64,000 nucleotides of DNA from Ottelia alismoides (Eukaryota > Streptophyta > Magnoliopsida > Alismatales > Hydrocharitaceae). The DNA lies in contig JAZKJV010009773.1 of the NCBI GenBank assembly GCA_037367405.1, positions 186,001-250,000 on the forward strand. The letters are read 5' to 3'. The notes beneath the pieces were generated by a model that was not told the origin of the DNA, did not search any database, and saw nothing but the letters and a program-made list of their open reading frames with translations. The position numbers and the translations under genes are program-made. Position 1 is the stretch's first letter. Every line of letters starts with the position of its first letter. Positions 11,797-23,669 of this stretch are shown here, piece by piece.

Positions 11797-14700
11797 TGAA
11801 TATGTTATTCACCATACTAAAAGATGAAAATAAAGCTTCATTCCCGAGTAATTAGTTTCATTTCATCATTTATTCTATATTTTATCATTCATACATGTAA
11901 AATTAATATTTGCATTTTAACACTCATAATTGCATTCATAATCATCTTCACATTTGCATCCAACTTCAAAGATTTTTAAATAATCCATGTTAACTCCAAT
12001 TGACTTCAAACCACCTCCATTGTGCACATATTACTAACAAGATTAAAGGAAAATACAAAAAATTACTAACTCAAATAATTGGCCCATGAGACAAAACTCC
12101 AATTTCAGACAAGATAGACTAAAATGCACATATCTTACTCATATAGTATCTTATTTATGTGTACTCACTTTTATTGTAATAATATTCCAAGACCTTTAAA
12201 ATAATACCAATTTCATAAAAATTCGGAGCTCGTATGGGAAAGTTGGGTTTAAGGCCTCTTTTACGTGTTCTGAGTTTCACCGTATTTCAATCTATTATTT
12301 TATGTACATAATTAACCCTTTTCTTTTATTTCTTTTTCATCTATATTCTTTGATTAAAGTTCTAATAAAATCCACAAAAATGCAAATTTAAAATACGATC
12401 GAAATCAAAGAAACTGACCGAGTTCGAGTGTCCTTTGCGAGTCTGTACAAATATCTCACTTTTTCCTCTTTATTTTATTTCCTTATTTTCTTATTTACTA
12501 AAAATCCAAAAAACAAATTATTGTGTAAATATTTATCTTTGTTATTATCATTATTTTTATCAATTTTTCTCTTAATTTAAAATCACTAAAAAGTATAAAA
12601 CCAAAAAAATCAAGGTATTCTATGTACATACAGTATCCCAAAAGAATTATTTTGTATAGATGGCCGCTTTTGCTCTTGGTCCTTCATGAAAGTTTTAGAT
12701 CTCATAGAGATGAGCAATTTTTGTGTTGAGCACTTTTCAATTCGAGGTCGTTTGCTATTTCTTCTGGATTTTTCTTGTATTTTTATTTTTTTATTTTTTG
12801 GAGTTGACACGTGGCAGCTCCTGAAGCGACCACATGTCACTCATTTTTAACCCCTTTTATTTCGATTTAATTGATATCTATATTAAAAAATAATAAAATA
12901 ATAAAATAATAATAATAAATGAGACCTCACGTGCCTTGCTCGTGGGGACTCCTCACTCTTTTCCTAGTCAAAGCCATACCCTTCGTCTCCTCCGTTTATC
13001 TCTTAACCTCCAACCACCGTGCAATGGACATCACCTCCGCTTCCTCGCATCGCACAAGTACCTTATCCCCCACAAACTTCTCTCTCGATGCCCTATTTAA
13101 ACCAGCAACTTCTAGAGCATTGGTCATCCTCTATCACAAGGAGAGAAAGAGAGCTTGAGGAGGAGGTGGTGACATCCCCCCTCTCTTTAGCTACAACCCA
13201 ACGACGTGATCAAGAGGAGATTCTCAATGCTTTCGACAACCTTCGATCGAAGTAAGAACCAGGAGTGGCATCTCTACCCTCCGATCCCAGGCGAAACAAC
13301 TCCCCATTACCCTCTTCACTTTTCTTTTTCCCCTGTTATCTCCTCATTCCCCTATTTTCCAAATCGCATCCATCATTCCTTCACCTCGCTACCTCCACTG
13401 ACCTTCAAACGCAAGGGGCAACTTCACCCTGCTCTGCTAACACCTTCATCCTGCATCATCTCATGTCAGCCAACCGTGCATGCGCCTAAATCTGTGCATC
13501 CAGGTCACCGTCCTCGGCATCTGATCCGGCTCGCTACCACTACTGCTCCTAGAATATCTCCAACGTCCTAGTAGCTATCGACCTCCACGCTCCCAGAACC
13601 TCCAACACGTGTCCCCTTCCGTCGTGAGCTGCATCTTCACGCCTAGGGTGCTTTGCATACACAGCTGCATATTGCTACCTCGACTCCAGCGCTGGACCTC
13701 CGCCAACGCCTATGCAACCATCGTTAATGTAGCCTAGCTCCGTCGCGCACCTACATTAGTGTACTTCACCTCTTTCTTCCTGCCAGCTTGCCCGTGGGCC
13801 ACCATCGGTCTGTCAGCAAGAAGAGTGACACTCTCCCCTTCGATTGCAAAGAGGAAAGAGCTTGTCACGTGCCCCCACGTGCTTGGAGGCAATTTGCGAA
13901 GAGGCCCCCCGATGATTCAGGTATCCATAGAAGCCCCGCTTGTTAGCTGACGTCACAAGCACGTGTGGCATGGTAAACTTGCATTAAAACCGTTAAGGGT
14001 ATAGGTAATAACATATGTGCCCTGTGCATGAACTTTTCTGTTTATTTTATTTTTTGTTATCGCATTTAGAAACATGTGTTCTCCATTTATTTTGAACCTC
14101 ATTTTGACATCATTTTATTCACTAAATATAAGTATTTTTTTCTTCATTTAATTCTTCGCATTGTGGTATGTTCATCATATTTTTATGTTATGTGGTGAAT
14201 TTTTTATAATTGCTTTTGTGATAAATTGCATATTTTACCGAACTAGCGCTTAGTAATTCATATAAAATTAACTATAGCTTCAAAAATTGCCAAAAATTCT
14301 CCGATGGTAGAATTAATTGTTAGTAACATTGTGCCCAAAAAGAATTTCATTTTCATGCATAGTTTTCTCTAAAAAATTATTTAGTGCATTCACTAAATAA
14401 TTTTTAATAGGTATTAAATCTAACATTTTTAGGTCTAGGATTTTTCTGAGGTATATTGCCTAGTGATATAATTTATATAATTTTATTCAATGAAAATAAG
14501 TAGATATAATATTTATTATAATTATTTATAGAAAATCTCATTGTTTGTAATATTTTATTCACATAAAATTCATTTTGCATCCAAAAATTTAAAAAAAATG
14601 CACTAGCTTATTTTCATCATATTTAACATTCTGGACAAGTTGAGGATTTTTGACTTAAATTGATCGAAATTTGCAAGTAAGCCCTTAAACTTTGTCAAAA

Positions 14701-14975
14701 TTGCATACTGTTTATCTATTGCCTTCAATTTTTTAAAAAAATACCTCTTTGAAAGCATAAATTTGAAATCTATTAAAAACCAACCTAAGCAGACAGTTGT
14801 CTCCCTGAGTTTGACCTTGGACTAATCAAGTAAAAAAAATAATTGATCGCTTGCTTTTAATTGACACATTTATTAAAAAAGTGGTTTTTGATTAACCCTG
14901 AATTTCCCGCCTGCAATGAACATCTTTCAAACATTAACTCGACATTATTAAGATGGTAATTTTCGTGGTTCGTCA
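11797..14975 (+). repeat. 3' LTR of element B
   Basis: Aligns with 3132-6338 along its full length with many substitutions and small indels, which points to an old insertion. It keeps the TATTTAAA box (13094-13101) and the GC-richer block at about 12930-13950. It ends GTTCGTCA at 14975, after which the interrupted Copia A1 LTR resumes. Confidence 0.8.
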
Positions 14976-16595
14976 CACACCAAAGAAGACAGAGAACAAA
15001 GAGTCATCGAAGCGCTAGCGCAACAACGATGTGACGACGGAGGTGACCTTCTCTCTATAAGAAGAGTGGACGACCCATTTTTGAGAGGGAGAAGGGTAGG
15101 TGTGAGAATGAGAGAGAGAGGGGTTGTCAAAGTTGTGTAATCCAAAGAGCAAGGGGTGACTCTTCTTATATAGGTTTTTGGGAGTCCACGGATCATAATC
15201 CATGGACAACACAAGATTAATGGATGAGATTGATTTGGGTTAATTTCAATGGCCATTATTTTTTTTGTAAAAATACAATAAAAATTAATTTGATTTAAAT
15301 AAATATATATTGATAAATCAATATAATTAATTTCAAATTTAAATCATTTAATCTTGGAGATAATAAACGAAGAGTTTGTCTCATTCCTAAAAAGGGGGGA
15401 CGACCACCAAGTCTCTTTAGGACGATGTGGTCATCCTCCCCTTGACTTGGAATGAGTCAATCTCATTACAGTCATGAGATTACATTAGCTCATGGATTTT
15501 CTATGATTATCCCATAAAAATTATTCATAATTATCCTATGAAGATTGCAATCATGCCATTGGAATTATGTGAATCACATTCACAATCCAAAATAAAATGT
15601 AATTATATTTTCATTAATCATTTATTGTGAATCCAATTCACATCAATAATTAATGAAAACACAATAGGTCTCTCTCTATTATATTATAAATAACATTTAT
15701 AATATATATAAATAATTGGATAGTGCTATCCAGATTATTTATATCCATAATAATTAAATCACATTTAATTACATTAGATTATCATTCTCATGCATTCAAT
15801 TAATATTAACCAAATTTACATTATTCAAGATAATTAAATCACATTTAGTTATCATTTCTCAATACTTAGATGTAATTTGACAATGGAATTATTCTTGAAC
15901 TCTTTAAAGAATAATGTGCTTTCTCCACAGATGCTTGGAGATAAGGACAAGGTGATTGTACATTCCATGTATAGTGACTTGGATATTGAGATCACATCTC
16001 AAATACATACCTCGTGGACCTCTCATAGATGCTTGATTTAATCAAGGTTGCAAATCTAATCTCCTCATTGCATCTGAATTTCATTCATATCATTGTCCAA
16101 CACTTGGACCAAGATGAGATTAATTCTCTACTGAGAGGAGTCGCTAAAATCCAAACCTATTTCATCACTCCCTCAGAATGGAAGCATCATGGTTATACAA
16201 TCGTTTATGATCACATAACCCTTAGGTATTCCTAATACATGTACATTCTGCACACTGAAAGACCTATGATAAACCCGAAGATATAGATCAATTGTACACT
16301 GTCATCTTTAGGGTTTCATCATCAAGTTTCTCATTCTTGGTCATTGGGATTTGGTATCGATTATATGCTTTCCAAAAGCATATATGATACCTATAAATTC
16401 TTGTCATGCTTCCAAAGCACAATGACCATGCATGGAACTTGATTGGGTCCCAATACCTCATGCGTGTGCCATGTATTCTGGTTTACAAGTGAACATGTAT
16501 GATCCCTTTGAGAGATTGTATTACTCATATGCTCTTGCATGCACATCAACGTGCTGATGTATAAACCTTCGATAGGTCATCAACCTATTGTTCTA
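14976..16595 (-). mobile_element. Copia A1 LTR, second part
   Basis: The sequence continues the A-family LTR at the point where it was cut at 3131 (CACCAAAGAAG matches CACCAAAGGAG at about 31838). It runs through the promoter part, the AT-rich inverted-repeat-rich part and the GATCCCTTTGAGAGAT(T/C)GTATTACTCATA block, and stops at the equivalent of about 25778 of the A2 LTR. On the minus strand CTATATAAG (about 15168-15176) is a possible TATA box. It lacks the last roughly 500 bases of the LTR and meets inverted copy A3 here. Confidence 0.75.
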
Positions 16596-18120
16596 TAAGA
16601 TTTGGATTTGAAATGTGATCTCAATATCCAAGTCATTATACGTAGAATGTATAATCACAATGTCCTTATATCCAAGTGTCCGCAGAGAAAGCGCATTATC
16701 CTTGAAAGCGTTAATAGATAATTTCATTGTTGATATATGTATCCGAGCATTGAGAAAATTGATAATTAAATATGATTTAATTATCATGAATAATATAAAT
16801 TTGATTCATATTATAAGGAGATTTATCTAAGATAATTAAATGTGATTTAATTATCAAATATGTGGATAATATGAATATGATTCATATTATTTGGGCACAT
16901 GAGAATAGAGATCCAAGATGATTGAATATGATTTAATTATTAGGGATATGAATAATATGGATAGCATTGTAGATATTAATCATATATATTATAAATGTGA
17001 TTTATAATATATAAGAGAGAGATACTTGTAAACATTTACAATTTAAATGTTGATGTGAATTGGATTCACATTGAACAATTAATTGAAATTGTAAATTACA
17101 TTTTATTTTGGATTGTGAATGTGATTCACAAATTTCCAATGACATGATTGCAATGTTCACGAAATAATTGTGAATTGTTTTTATGGAATTATCTATAACA
17201 AGTGTTGTTGTAAATATTGGATGTTTTCGTGTAATAACGTAATCTTATGAAATTATATGCTTCGTACTTGGGAGGGTGGACGACCACCAACTCCCATTTG
17301 GAAAGGGTGATTGCCCTCCCCCCCCCATTCCTCTTATGGAAGGAGGCAATCTCCATTCTATGAATGTCTATGCTTGATTTATTTAAGTTGGGATTATTTA
17401 TATTTCAATATATATTTAATATAAATTAAATTATCTATTGTTGTGTTTTTACAACAAAATCTTGGCCACTGAAAGAAAGACAAATCAATCTCATCCATTG
17501 ATTTTGTGTAGTCCATGGATTGTGATCCATGGACCCCCAAAATACTATAAAAGAAGAGGCACCCCTTGCTCTTCAAGTGACAAAAATTTACAACATTCAT
17601 ATACTCTGTCTCTCTACACGTCAAATCTCTCTCTCTCATTGTGGTCGTCCACCATGTAGCCCTAGAGAGAGTCGCCAATCATCGCAGCATCATCGTTATG
17701 TTACTGGATAGTTTGCTCGTGGATCTTTGTGTCCTTTGGCGTGGCTCGCTCGTGAAGAAGATTTTGGATGTCGTGTGATGACATCAGGAGATTCACCACT
17801 TGGATCATCAACATGGATTGCAAGACGCATACATTTCATCAACGTGCTCGCAAGTGTCTCCTCCGTCGGATCGAACTTGAGACAGGAAGTCTCATCGTTT
17901 AGAGTCTCGATCGCAACCATGCTTCAAGGGGTAAATCTAGTACTTGTTTGTGATTTAGATGAAACGATCCAAGAAGTATTCTTGGATCATGTGATTTCAA
18001 CGTTTAATTTTTGTTAAATTCCGCTTCCTTGAGCAACTAGTGCGACTAGTCGCTCCCGATCGCATACAATGTGATCATCACACTTTCGTGATACGCTTAA
18101 GGATTTTCCCATATCGTTCA
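16596..18120 (+). mobile_element. Inverted A-family Copia LTR copy A3, partial
   Basis: This is the reverse complement of A-family LTR sequence, starting at the equivalent of about 25155 and running back to the LTR terminus, which reads CCCATATCGTTCA at 18120 (compare the reverse complement of TGAAGGATAAGG). ACTATAAAAGAAG at about 17541-17553 is the promoter box in plus orientation. No TGGTATCAGAGC follows the end, so it is a 3' LTR or a solo LTR. It forms a long inverted repeat with A1. Confidence 0.75.
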
Positions 18121-19112
18121 CATTACTGGATGGAGTAGGCTACATTGGTTGGTATTCCGGGTGGAAGCGATAAGAGGGGAGTTTAGGAAATGATTGGTAT
18201 TGAAGTTGGAAGTGAAACAAATCTCCTATGTATAAGAAGGATTGGGATAGTCGTGATGATTTTTACTATGGTATGGATGATCTTAATGATCGACGCCCTG
18301 ACTTATTCCCTAACCACTGTGGACTCTTATACGTGGGTAGTGAATTGGCCAGTTTGCCATTATTTGTGGGTTGGAAAGTGGCTATGTAATTGGGGTTATG
18401 GTAAACAATTGGAGTACTTGGAGTTTAACATGGAGTTACACATTGTTATGTGAAGCTAGTGCACGTGTTGGGAACTTAGTTAGAATGCATTGTAGCTCAC
18501 TGCATGCTTACATAGGCAACCCAACCCTAAGGTCACTTAATGACAAAAATTCATAGTGCGAGGTCTCATGTGGATCAAGACCACAGACTATCCTTCGATT
18601 ATGGGTCATTCAAGGTTAGCGATAATGGTCATAGTGTTGCCTTCTTCGTGAGGACGATTTACCTAGTTGGTTCCTTTTCCACACATTATTTAGTACCTTA
18701 CTTGTTGTAGTTTTAGCAATATACTGAACAACTTTTCTCATAATATACTTTTGTATTAGATCCATAGGTTCTCAATAGCAACTGCACCAATGAGTGGCTA
18801 ATGCTGGTTGGAGCTTCTTTTTGTACAGTTATACGGTTCTTTGGTATACAATACTTGTAGCTAGTTTTTACTTTCACTTGTAGCTTGTGCTTTACTTGTA
18901 GCATTTGAGAAACATGTTATTGTAATATGTATGTATGGACACACTTTTGATGCATGTATAATACAAGTGGATCTTTATGGACGTGGATTGCATCGATGTA
19001 ATGTTGTATGGATGAATGGAAAAGAAATTTTAAATTCATATCTTATGTTCCATTTTCTCCTCATTATTTTATTATGTATTTCAAAATGTGGAATGTATGT
19101 GTGTGGAATCGG
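18121..19112. other. No gene recognised
   Basis: Several short frames exist, but none shows a recognisable domain. The stretch follows the terminus of A3 and precedes a relict LTR. It may be old transposon flank. Confidence 0.4.
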
Positions 19113-19430
19113 TTTGTTGAGTATCTGAGGTATTGGGGGATGGTCATCAAAATGGTAGTGAAGGTTGATACCCCACTCTCATGTTTAGTCTCATATCGAC
19201 TATTAATGGGACTTTGGCGAGTTGGTAGAGCTATATATGGAGTGCCACACCTATTCTAATGTTTAAAGTATTTCAGTAAGATATCCATCCACATGAGGCA
19301 TTCTCCCGTAGTTTCATCTGGATCCTTAAGGAGTACGATTCCACATAAAATCTTTTTTCCTTGACTACAATTTTACATTTGTATGTTTATTTTACTTTCA
19401 CATTGTTTGATGCAAGAAGCTTCAATGCAG
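19113..19430 (+). mobile_element. Relict LTR of the element C family
   Basis: TGTTGAGTATCTGAGG at the start, GTTTAGTCTCATATCGAC, GAGCTATATATGGAG, GAGGCATTCTCCCGTAG, TTTCATCTGGATCCTTAAGGAGTA and GATTCCACATAAAATC follow the order of the element C LTR (45991-46306). The copy is heavily diverged. The right edge is approximate. Confidence 0.6.
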
Positions 19431-21587
19431 TGTCGGTATTCATGATCCAAGGGATAAGATTTTGTGTTTGATCCAGAGCAGGGTAAATTTTGATTTTAAA
19501 TCCAAGATTGTAAAACATTTTGGTTTGTGATCTAGAAGCTTGTAAACAATTGAGTTATCCATGTGAAATAACTCTAACAGTGGACAATTGATCGATAAGG
19601 CTAATCGAGAATCTCGACATGAGTACTTATGCTGTGGTTTTCAACCAATTGTGTTTCCATGTAAAAAAAATGCTCATGTACGAGGTTGATTCTCTAGTTT
19701 TCTTTATCTACTTGTGATTACTATGATTATTTATTTTGTTTGGTCATACTTATTAGAACAACTATTCACCCCACCCCACCACTATTAGTTTGATCCTACA
19801 TGTAAATCAAGAGCTATACATGGATAATAAAGTAAGCTTTTTAGTGATGTCCCTTGCATCTGTGCTCATCGCCTTGATCCTTTCTTCCTCCTTTTTCAAA
19901 TCATATGCTTTCTTTTTAACATGTATATGAAACAAAATCAGGCATTATCTACCTAGTTGAATTTGGGAGGTTAGAAACCTTGGTCAATTAGAAAATGGAT
20001 GTTCTAAAGGTCCTAATGTACTGAGAGTGGGAATCACACCTCAAAAGAGCACGCATTTTGCGCTCTTTAGAAAGTTTGAGAACATGACTAAGGTGCAAGA
20101 AGATTTGAAGAAGAGAAAGAACTAAGACACAAAGAATGGACGAACAATAACTAAAGATCCAAGATATTTTGGATAACCATTGCCTCCAAGGTCGTCAATC
20201 AAATATGGCTTCTCTAGTCTCCTCATCTCTTGACCCAACTGTAAATCGAAATTGAGAAAAATCAAAAGGAAAAAAGAAAAACACAACAATATTGAGTCCC
20301 AAAAAAAAGTAAAATAGTATTGCGTAAAACTATGAGCAAAAACTCAACAGACTGTAAACGTACCTCGAACAACAAAAGATAGTTCCTAAGCATCCTTTAG
20401 AGGTAGAGACCACAACAGATATATTGTATTTCCAATAACATCAGTCCAATTTTTCTCTTCAACCTTTAAAAGTGGTAACGATCTGGAAGAGCTATATAAT
20501 GAGGAAGTCACCCAAAAAAAGAAGTCGTGTTTTTTCTTTTAAACAAATATAATAAAATGAAACAATGTCAGTTCTCATGTCTCGTACTTTTAGGGCTAGA
20601 GATAACATGCTCAAGTGACGACTCACCTTAATCAACTTCTAAATCGTTTAGGTTTGGGGGAAATGGATTATGGTTGTGGAGTAAACTTTCCATGGTTCAC
20701 AAGCAGGTCTAACATCTTAAGTCTCGAGATGATAATGCTTAAGAACGAGTGAGAATAAAGATCACCATTCCATTCTAAAAATCCTATGGATCATATACCA
20801 TACATCATCCATACCTCCAACCTCATAAAAGGGTAAAAATATGCAGATGGTTTGTCTTCATGGGAGCTTGAAGTGAAAGATACCTATGATTTGTTGCACG
20901 AGCTAGAGGCTTGGATGAAATTCCACCTGAAACAGTCTCTTGATGGTAGCTTAATGGTGGTTTACATGAAGCCTTTGCTTGAGGGCATGATCAATAAGGA
21001 TGAAAAGTGCATATTGTAGTGATGATAACAAGATCAACTTTATTACCAAGACAAGCGTCAAGGGTGATGATGATATGAATCAAAGATCAATGAGAATTAT
21101 TAACTGAAGTCGAGATAGTGTTGTTCTGATCAAAACCCAGTTTGAGAGAAAAGTCCCCCATTAACATGAAAAACAAGACTCTAATCACGCACTAACAATA
21201 AAGAAAAAATCTTTTAATGTAGAAAACCATCACAGGTGGAGGAAAAACCTTGGGATCACTTAAATCCTTTGATTGTTATAGAAGCTAGGGTTTTTTTTTT
21301 CAATGCTACAATGAAAAATAAGGGGGTCAATTACATGTAAGGGGCCGAAAAGGTATAATTGGATCATCGTAGAAGACCCATTAGCTCAAAAAGAATAAAC
21401 AGAAGTCAACAAACAACATAATGATAAAGGATGTCATTCATATCAGTCAACGAACATTACTTATCACGACCATGTTTATGCAGAAGGCAAAACGACATCA
21501 GAGCTACTCCTACATATAGAAAGTGCAATGACCCAAGTTGGATTAACTAGGCCTCTAATCTCAATTTTAGATCATAAAATTCAAATT
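19431..21587. other. About 2.2 kb unassigned
   Basis: No open frame of note and no clear LTR, RNA gene or transposon domain. The AT-rich sequence with long A runs is typical of decayed repeat DNA. A T run lies at 21292-21300. Confidence 0.4.
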
Positions 21588-21743
21588 TGGAGAAGATAAT
21601 CGAATGATATGTTTATTCCATAGGGTTAGGGTCTGTTATACAGAGAGAAAACCCTAGAGAGTACGAGAGGAATGCATAAATATCCTCAAAGGGTTGGAAT
21701 CCGAAGGGTTACAAACAAAAATATAAATATAATAACTCTAACA
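21588..21743 (-). repeat. 3' LTR of element D
   Basis: On the minus strand it begins TGTTAGAGTTATTATATT and contains AGGGTTTTCTCTCTGTATAACAG. It matches 38974-39129 over landmarks such as GAAGGGTTAC(A/G)AAC read on the plus strand. The outer edge at 21588 is approximate. Confidence 0.65.
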
Positions 21744-21759
21744 CCCCCCTCAAGTTGGA

Positions 21760-23669
21760 GCATATTTATCGATTATGTCCAACTTGGAAACTAACCCAAC
21801 TTGGAAACTAAGTACATGATGAGAATGTTTGCAAGTTGAAGTTTATTGGAGATATGTGGAATGTTTATTCATCCTCATCATACTGCATCATGAATGAAAT
21901 AAAAATCAACTTCAGTGTGTTTTATGCTCATGGAAAACTAGATTGATGGTGATGTACGTGGCAGACTTGTTACCGTAGTATAAGGGTACAGAAATAGCGA
22001 CTGACATGCCAAGTTCTGTTAGGAAAGAGACAAGCAATGTGATCTCATAGATGGCTTAAGCCATTGTCCTGTATTTTGTTTCCGCATAGGATTTGGATAC
22101 CACTGCTTTCTTCTTGCTTCACCGAGTGACAAGCTTGTCCCTAACAAACATGGCATATCTTGTAGTGGATCATCGATCCTAAAGAGAGCTATCATAGTAA
22201 GAATCTGTATATGCAAAGATATTAGTGTGCCCATTCACCCCATAGAAGAGTCCACGTCTAGGAGATTCCTTCAAATATCAAAGGATCAAAAGAACATCCT
22301 ACTATTGATTGTAAAGAGGCTTCTCCATATGTTGGTTGGCCTTGCTCACAACATATGATATATCTGGTATGTAACAGTGAGATAAAGCAATTTCCCACTA
22401 AGCTTTTTGTACTGTGATGCATCCTCAAAAGCTGGATCAGTAAATACTGAATGTTTTCACTTCTACAGGGATGCCAGATGGCTTGAATCCAACTAGTCTT
22501 ACCTCAGTCAAAATATTTAGACAATACTTCCTCTGTGAAAGATGGATCCCCTCTGTAGTGTGTATTACCTCAGTGTCAAGAAAACAACAAAGTTGGTCGA
22601 GGTCGTGTGTGGCAAAGTTCTTATGGAGGAAGTTCTTAACCTCATGAATATCGTCTACATCATCTCATGTAACAACCATATCATCAACAAAGACAACAAG
22701 AATCATCGCGCCTGTATACCATTGTCTAACAAAGACAGAGTCGTTAGAAGTTGTCCTCTAAAAGCCATGTGTGTTGATCTCCATAGTGAGTCTGTCAAAT
22801 CATGCCTTGTGGCTCTTCTTCAATCCATAAATGTCCTTACGTAGTCGACATACATGCTCCCCCTCGACTACATACCCCGATGGTTGCATCATGTAGACCT
22901 CCTCCTCAAGGTCATCATAAATAAAGGTGTTCTTCATATCAAGTAAATAAATGGACCAAGCCTTGTTGGCAACAACGGAGAGAATGGTGGTATTGACCCC
23001 ATTCTGGCAACAGGTGAGAATGTCTCAAAATAATCAATCCCAAATATTTGTGTGAAATCTTTGGCAACTAGTCTAGCTTTCAACCTGTCAATAGAATCAT
23101 CAGACGAATGTTTGGTCGTGAAGACCCATTGGGCAAGCCACAGGGCAAACTCTCAAGGGGTACGGCACAAGATCCCATGTGCCCTGGGAGGTAAGTGCAT
23201 CCATCTCCTCATCCATAGCCTATCGCCAATCATGATACTACATTCAGAGCATCTTCAAATCTCTTCTCATAACTTCACAAACCATCAGTAGAAGTAAAAT
23301 GTGACATGGGGTGATACGTACATTGCTTTTCTGCTTGAGTAGAGCTATAGGAAGCTCTCCTGGTATCTCTGGGGCAGCGATGGTGGATGCACTTGAAGTG
23401 GTCATGTCATCCTACATATAAGGGACATGTAAAGGTATCGACACTAGTATAGAAGGTATAGAGGTACGCTGGCGAGTATAGACGATTGTTGGAGGAGGGA
23501 GGTTCAAAGGAATGTCACTCACAGTCTATGTGAAATGACTTGTCTGCTCAAAGAAGGTGACATCAATAGACACATAGTATCGACACCCAATAGGATCATA
23601 ACATCGATAACCTTTCTTGGTATGAGAGTACCCAAGAAAGACGCATTTGATGGTACGAGAGGATAATTT
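21760..23669 (-). pseudogene. Element D reverse transcriptase and RNase H, degenerate
   Basis: On the minus strand the frame near 22678-22692 reads FVDDM, the Copia YVDD catalytic box with Y to F. RNase H remnants lie around 22020-22230, split over two frames. The upstream end (23526-23669) encodes KCVFLGYSHTKKGYRCYDP, the segment after the integrase core in Copia proteins, and it stops exactly at the A2 insertion. Several stops and frameshifts break the frame. It continues on the other side of A2 at 36447. Confidence 0.75.
23665..23669. repeat. Target-site duplication of A2, left copy
   Basis: AATTT directly before the LTR start TGAAGG; the same five bases follow the right LTR end at 36442-36446. 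Removing A2 and one copy restores reading continuity of element D across the site. Confidence 0.85.

Larger units (their letters stand above)
3132..14975 (+). mobile_element. Gypsy-like LTR retrotransposon B, defective
   Basis: Two diverged direct repeats of about 3.2 kb (3132-6338 and 11797-14975) flank a 5.46 kb internal region. Both begin TGAATATG and end TC(A/G)TCA. A primer-binding-site-like TGGCGTCC follows the 5' LTR, and a GCTAGGGGACAAGCAA block plus purine tract precedes the 3' LTR, as in Athila/Tat-type Ty3/gypsy elements. A degenerate protease-like frame lies at 8900-9327. I see no reverse transcriptase, RNase H or integrase, so the element could not move by itself. It sits inside a Copia A1 LTR. 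The 5-bp flanks (ACCCG and CACAC) no longer match well. Confidence 0.8.
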
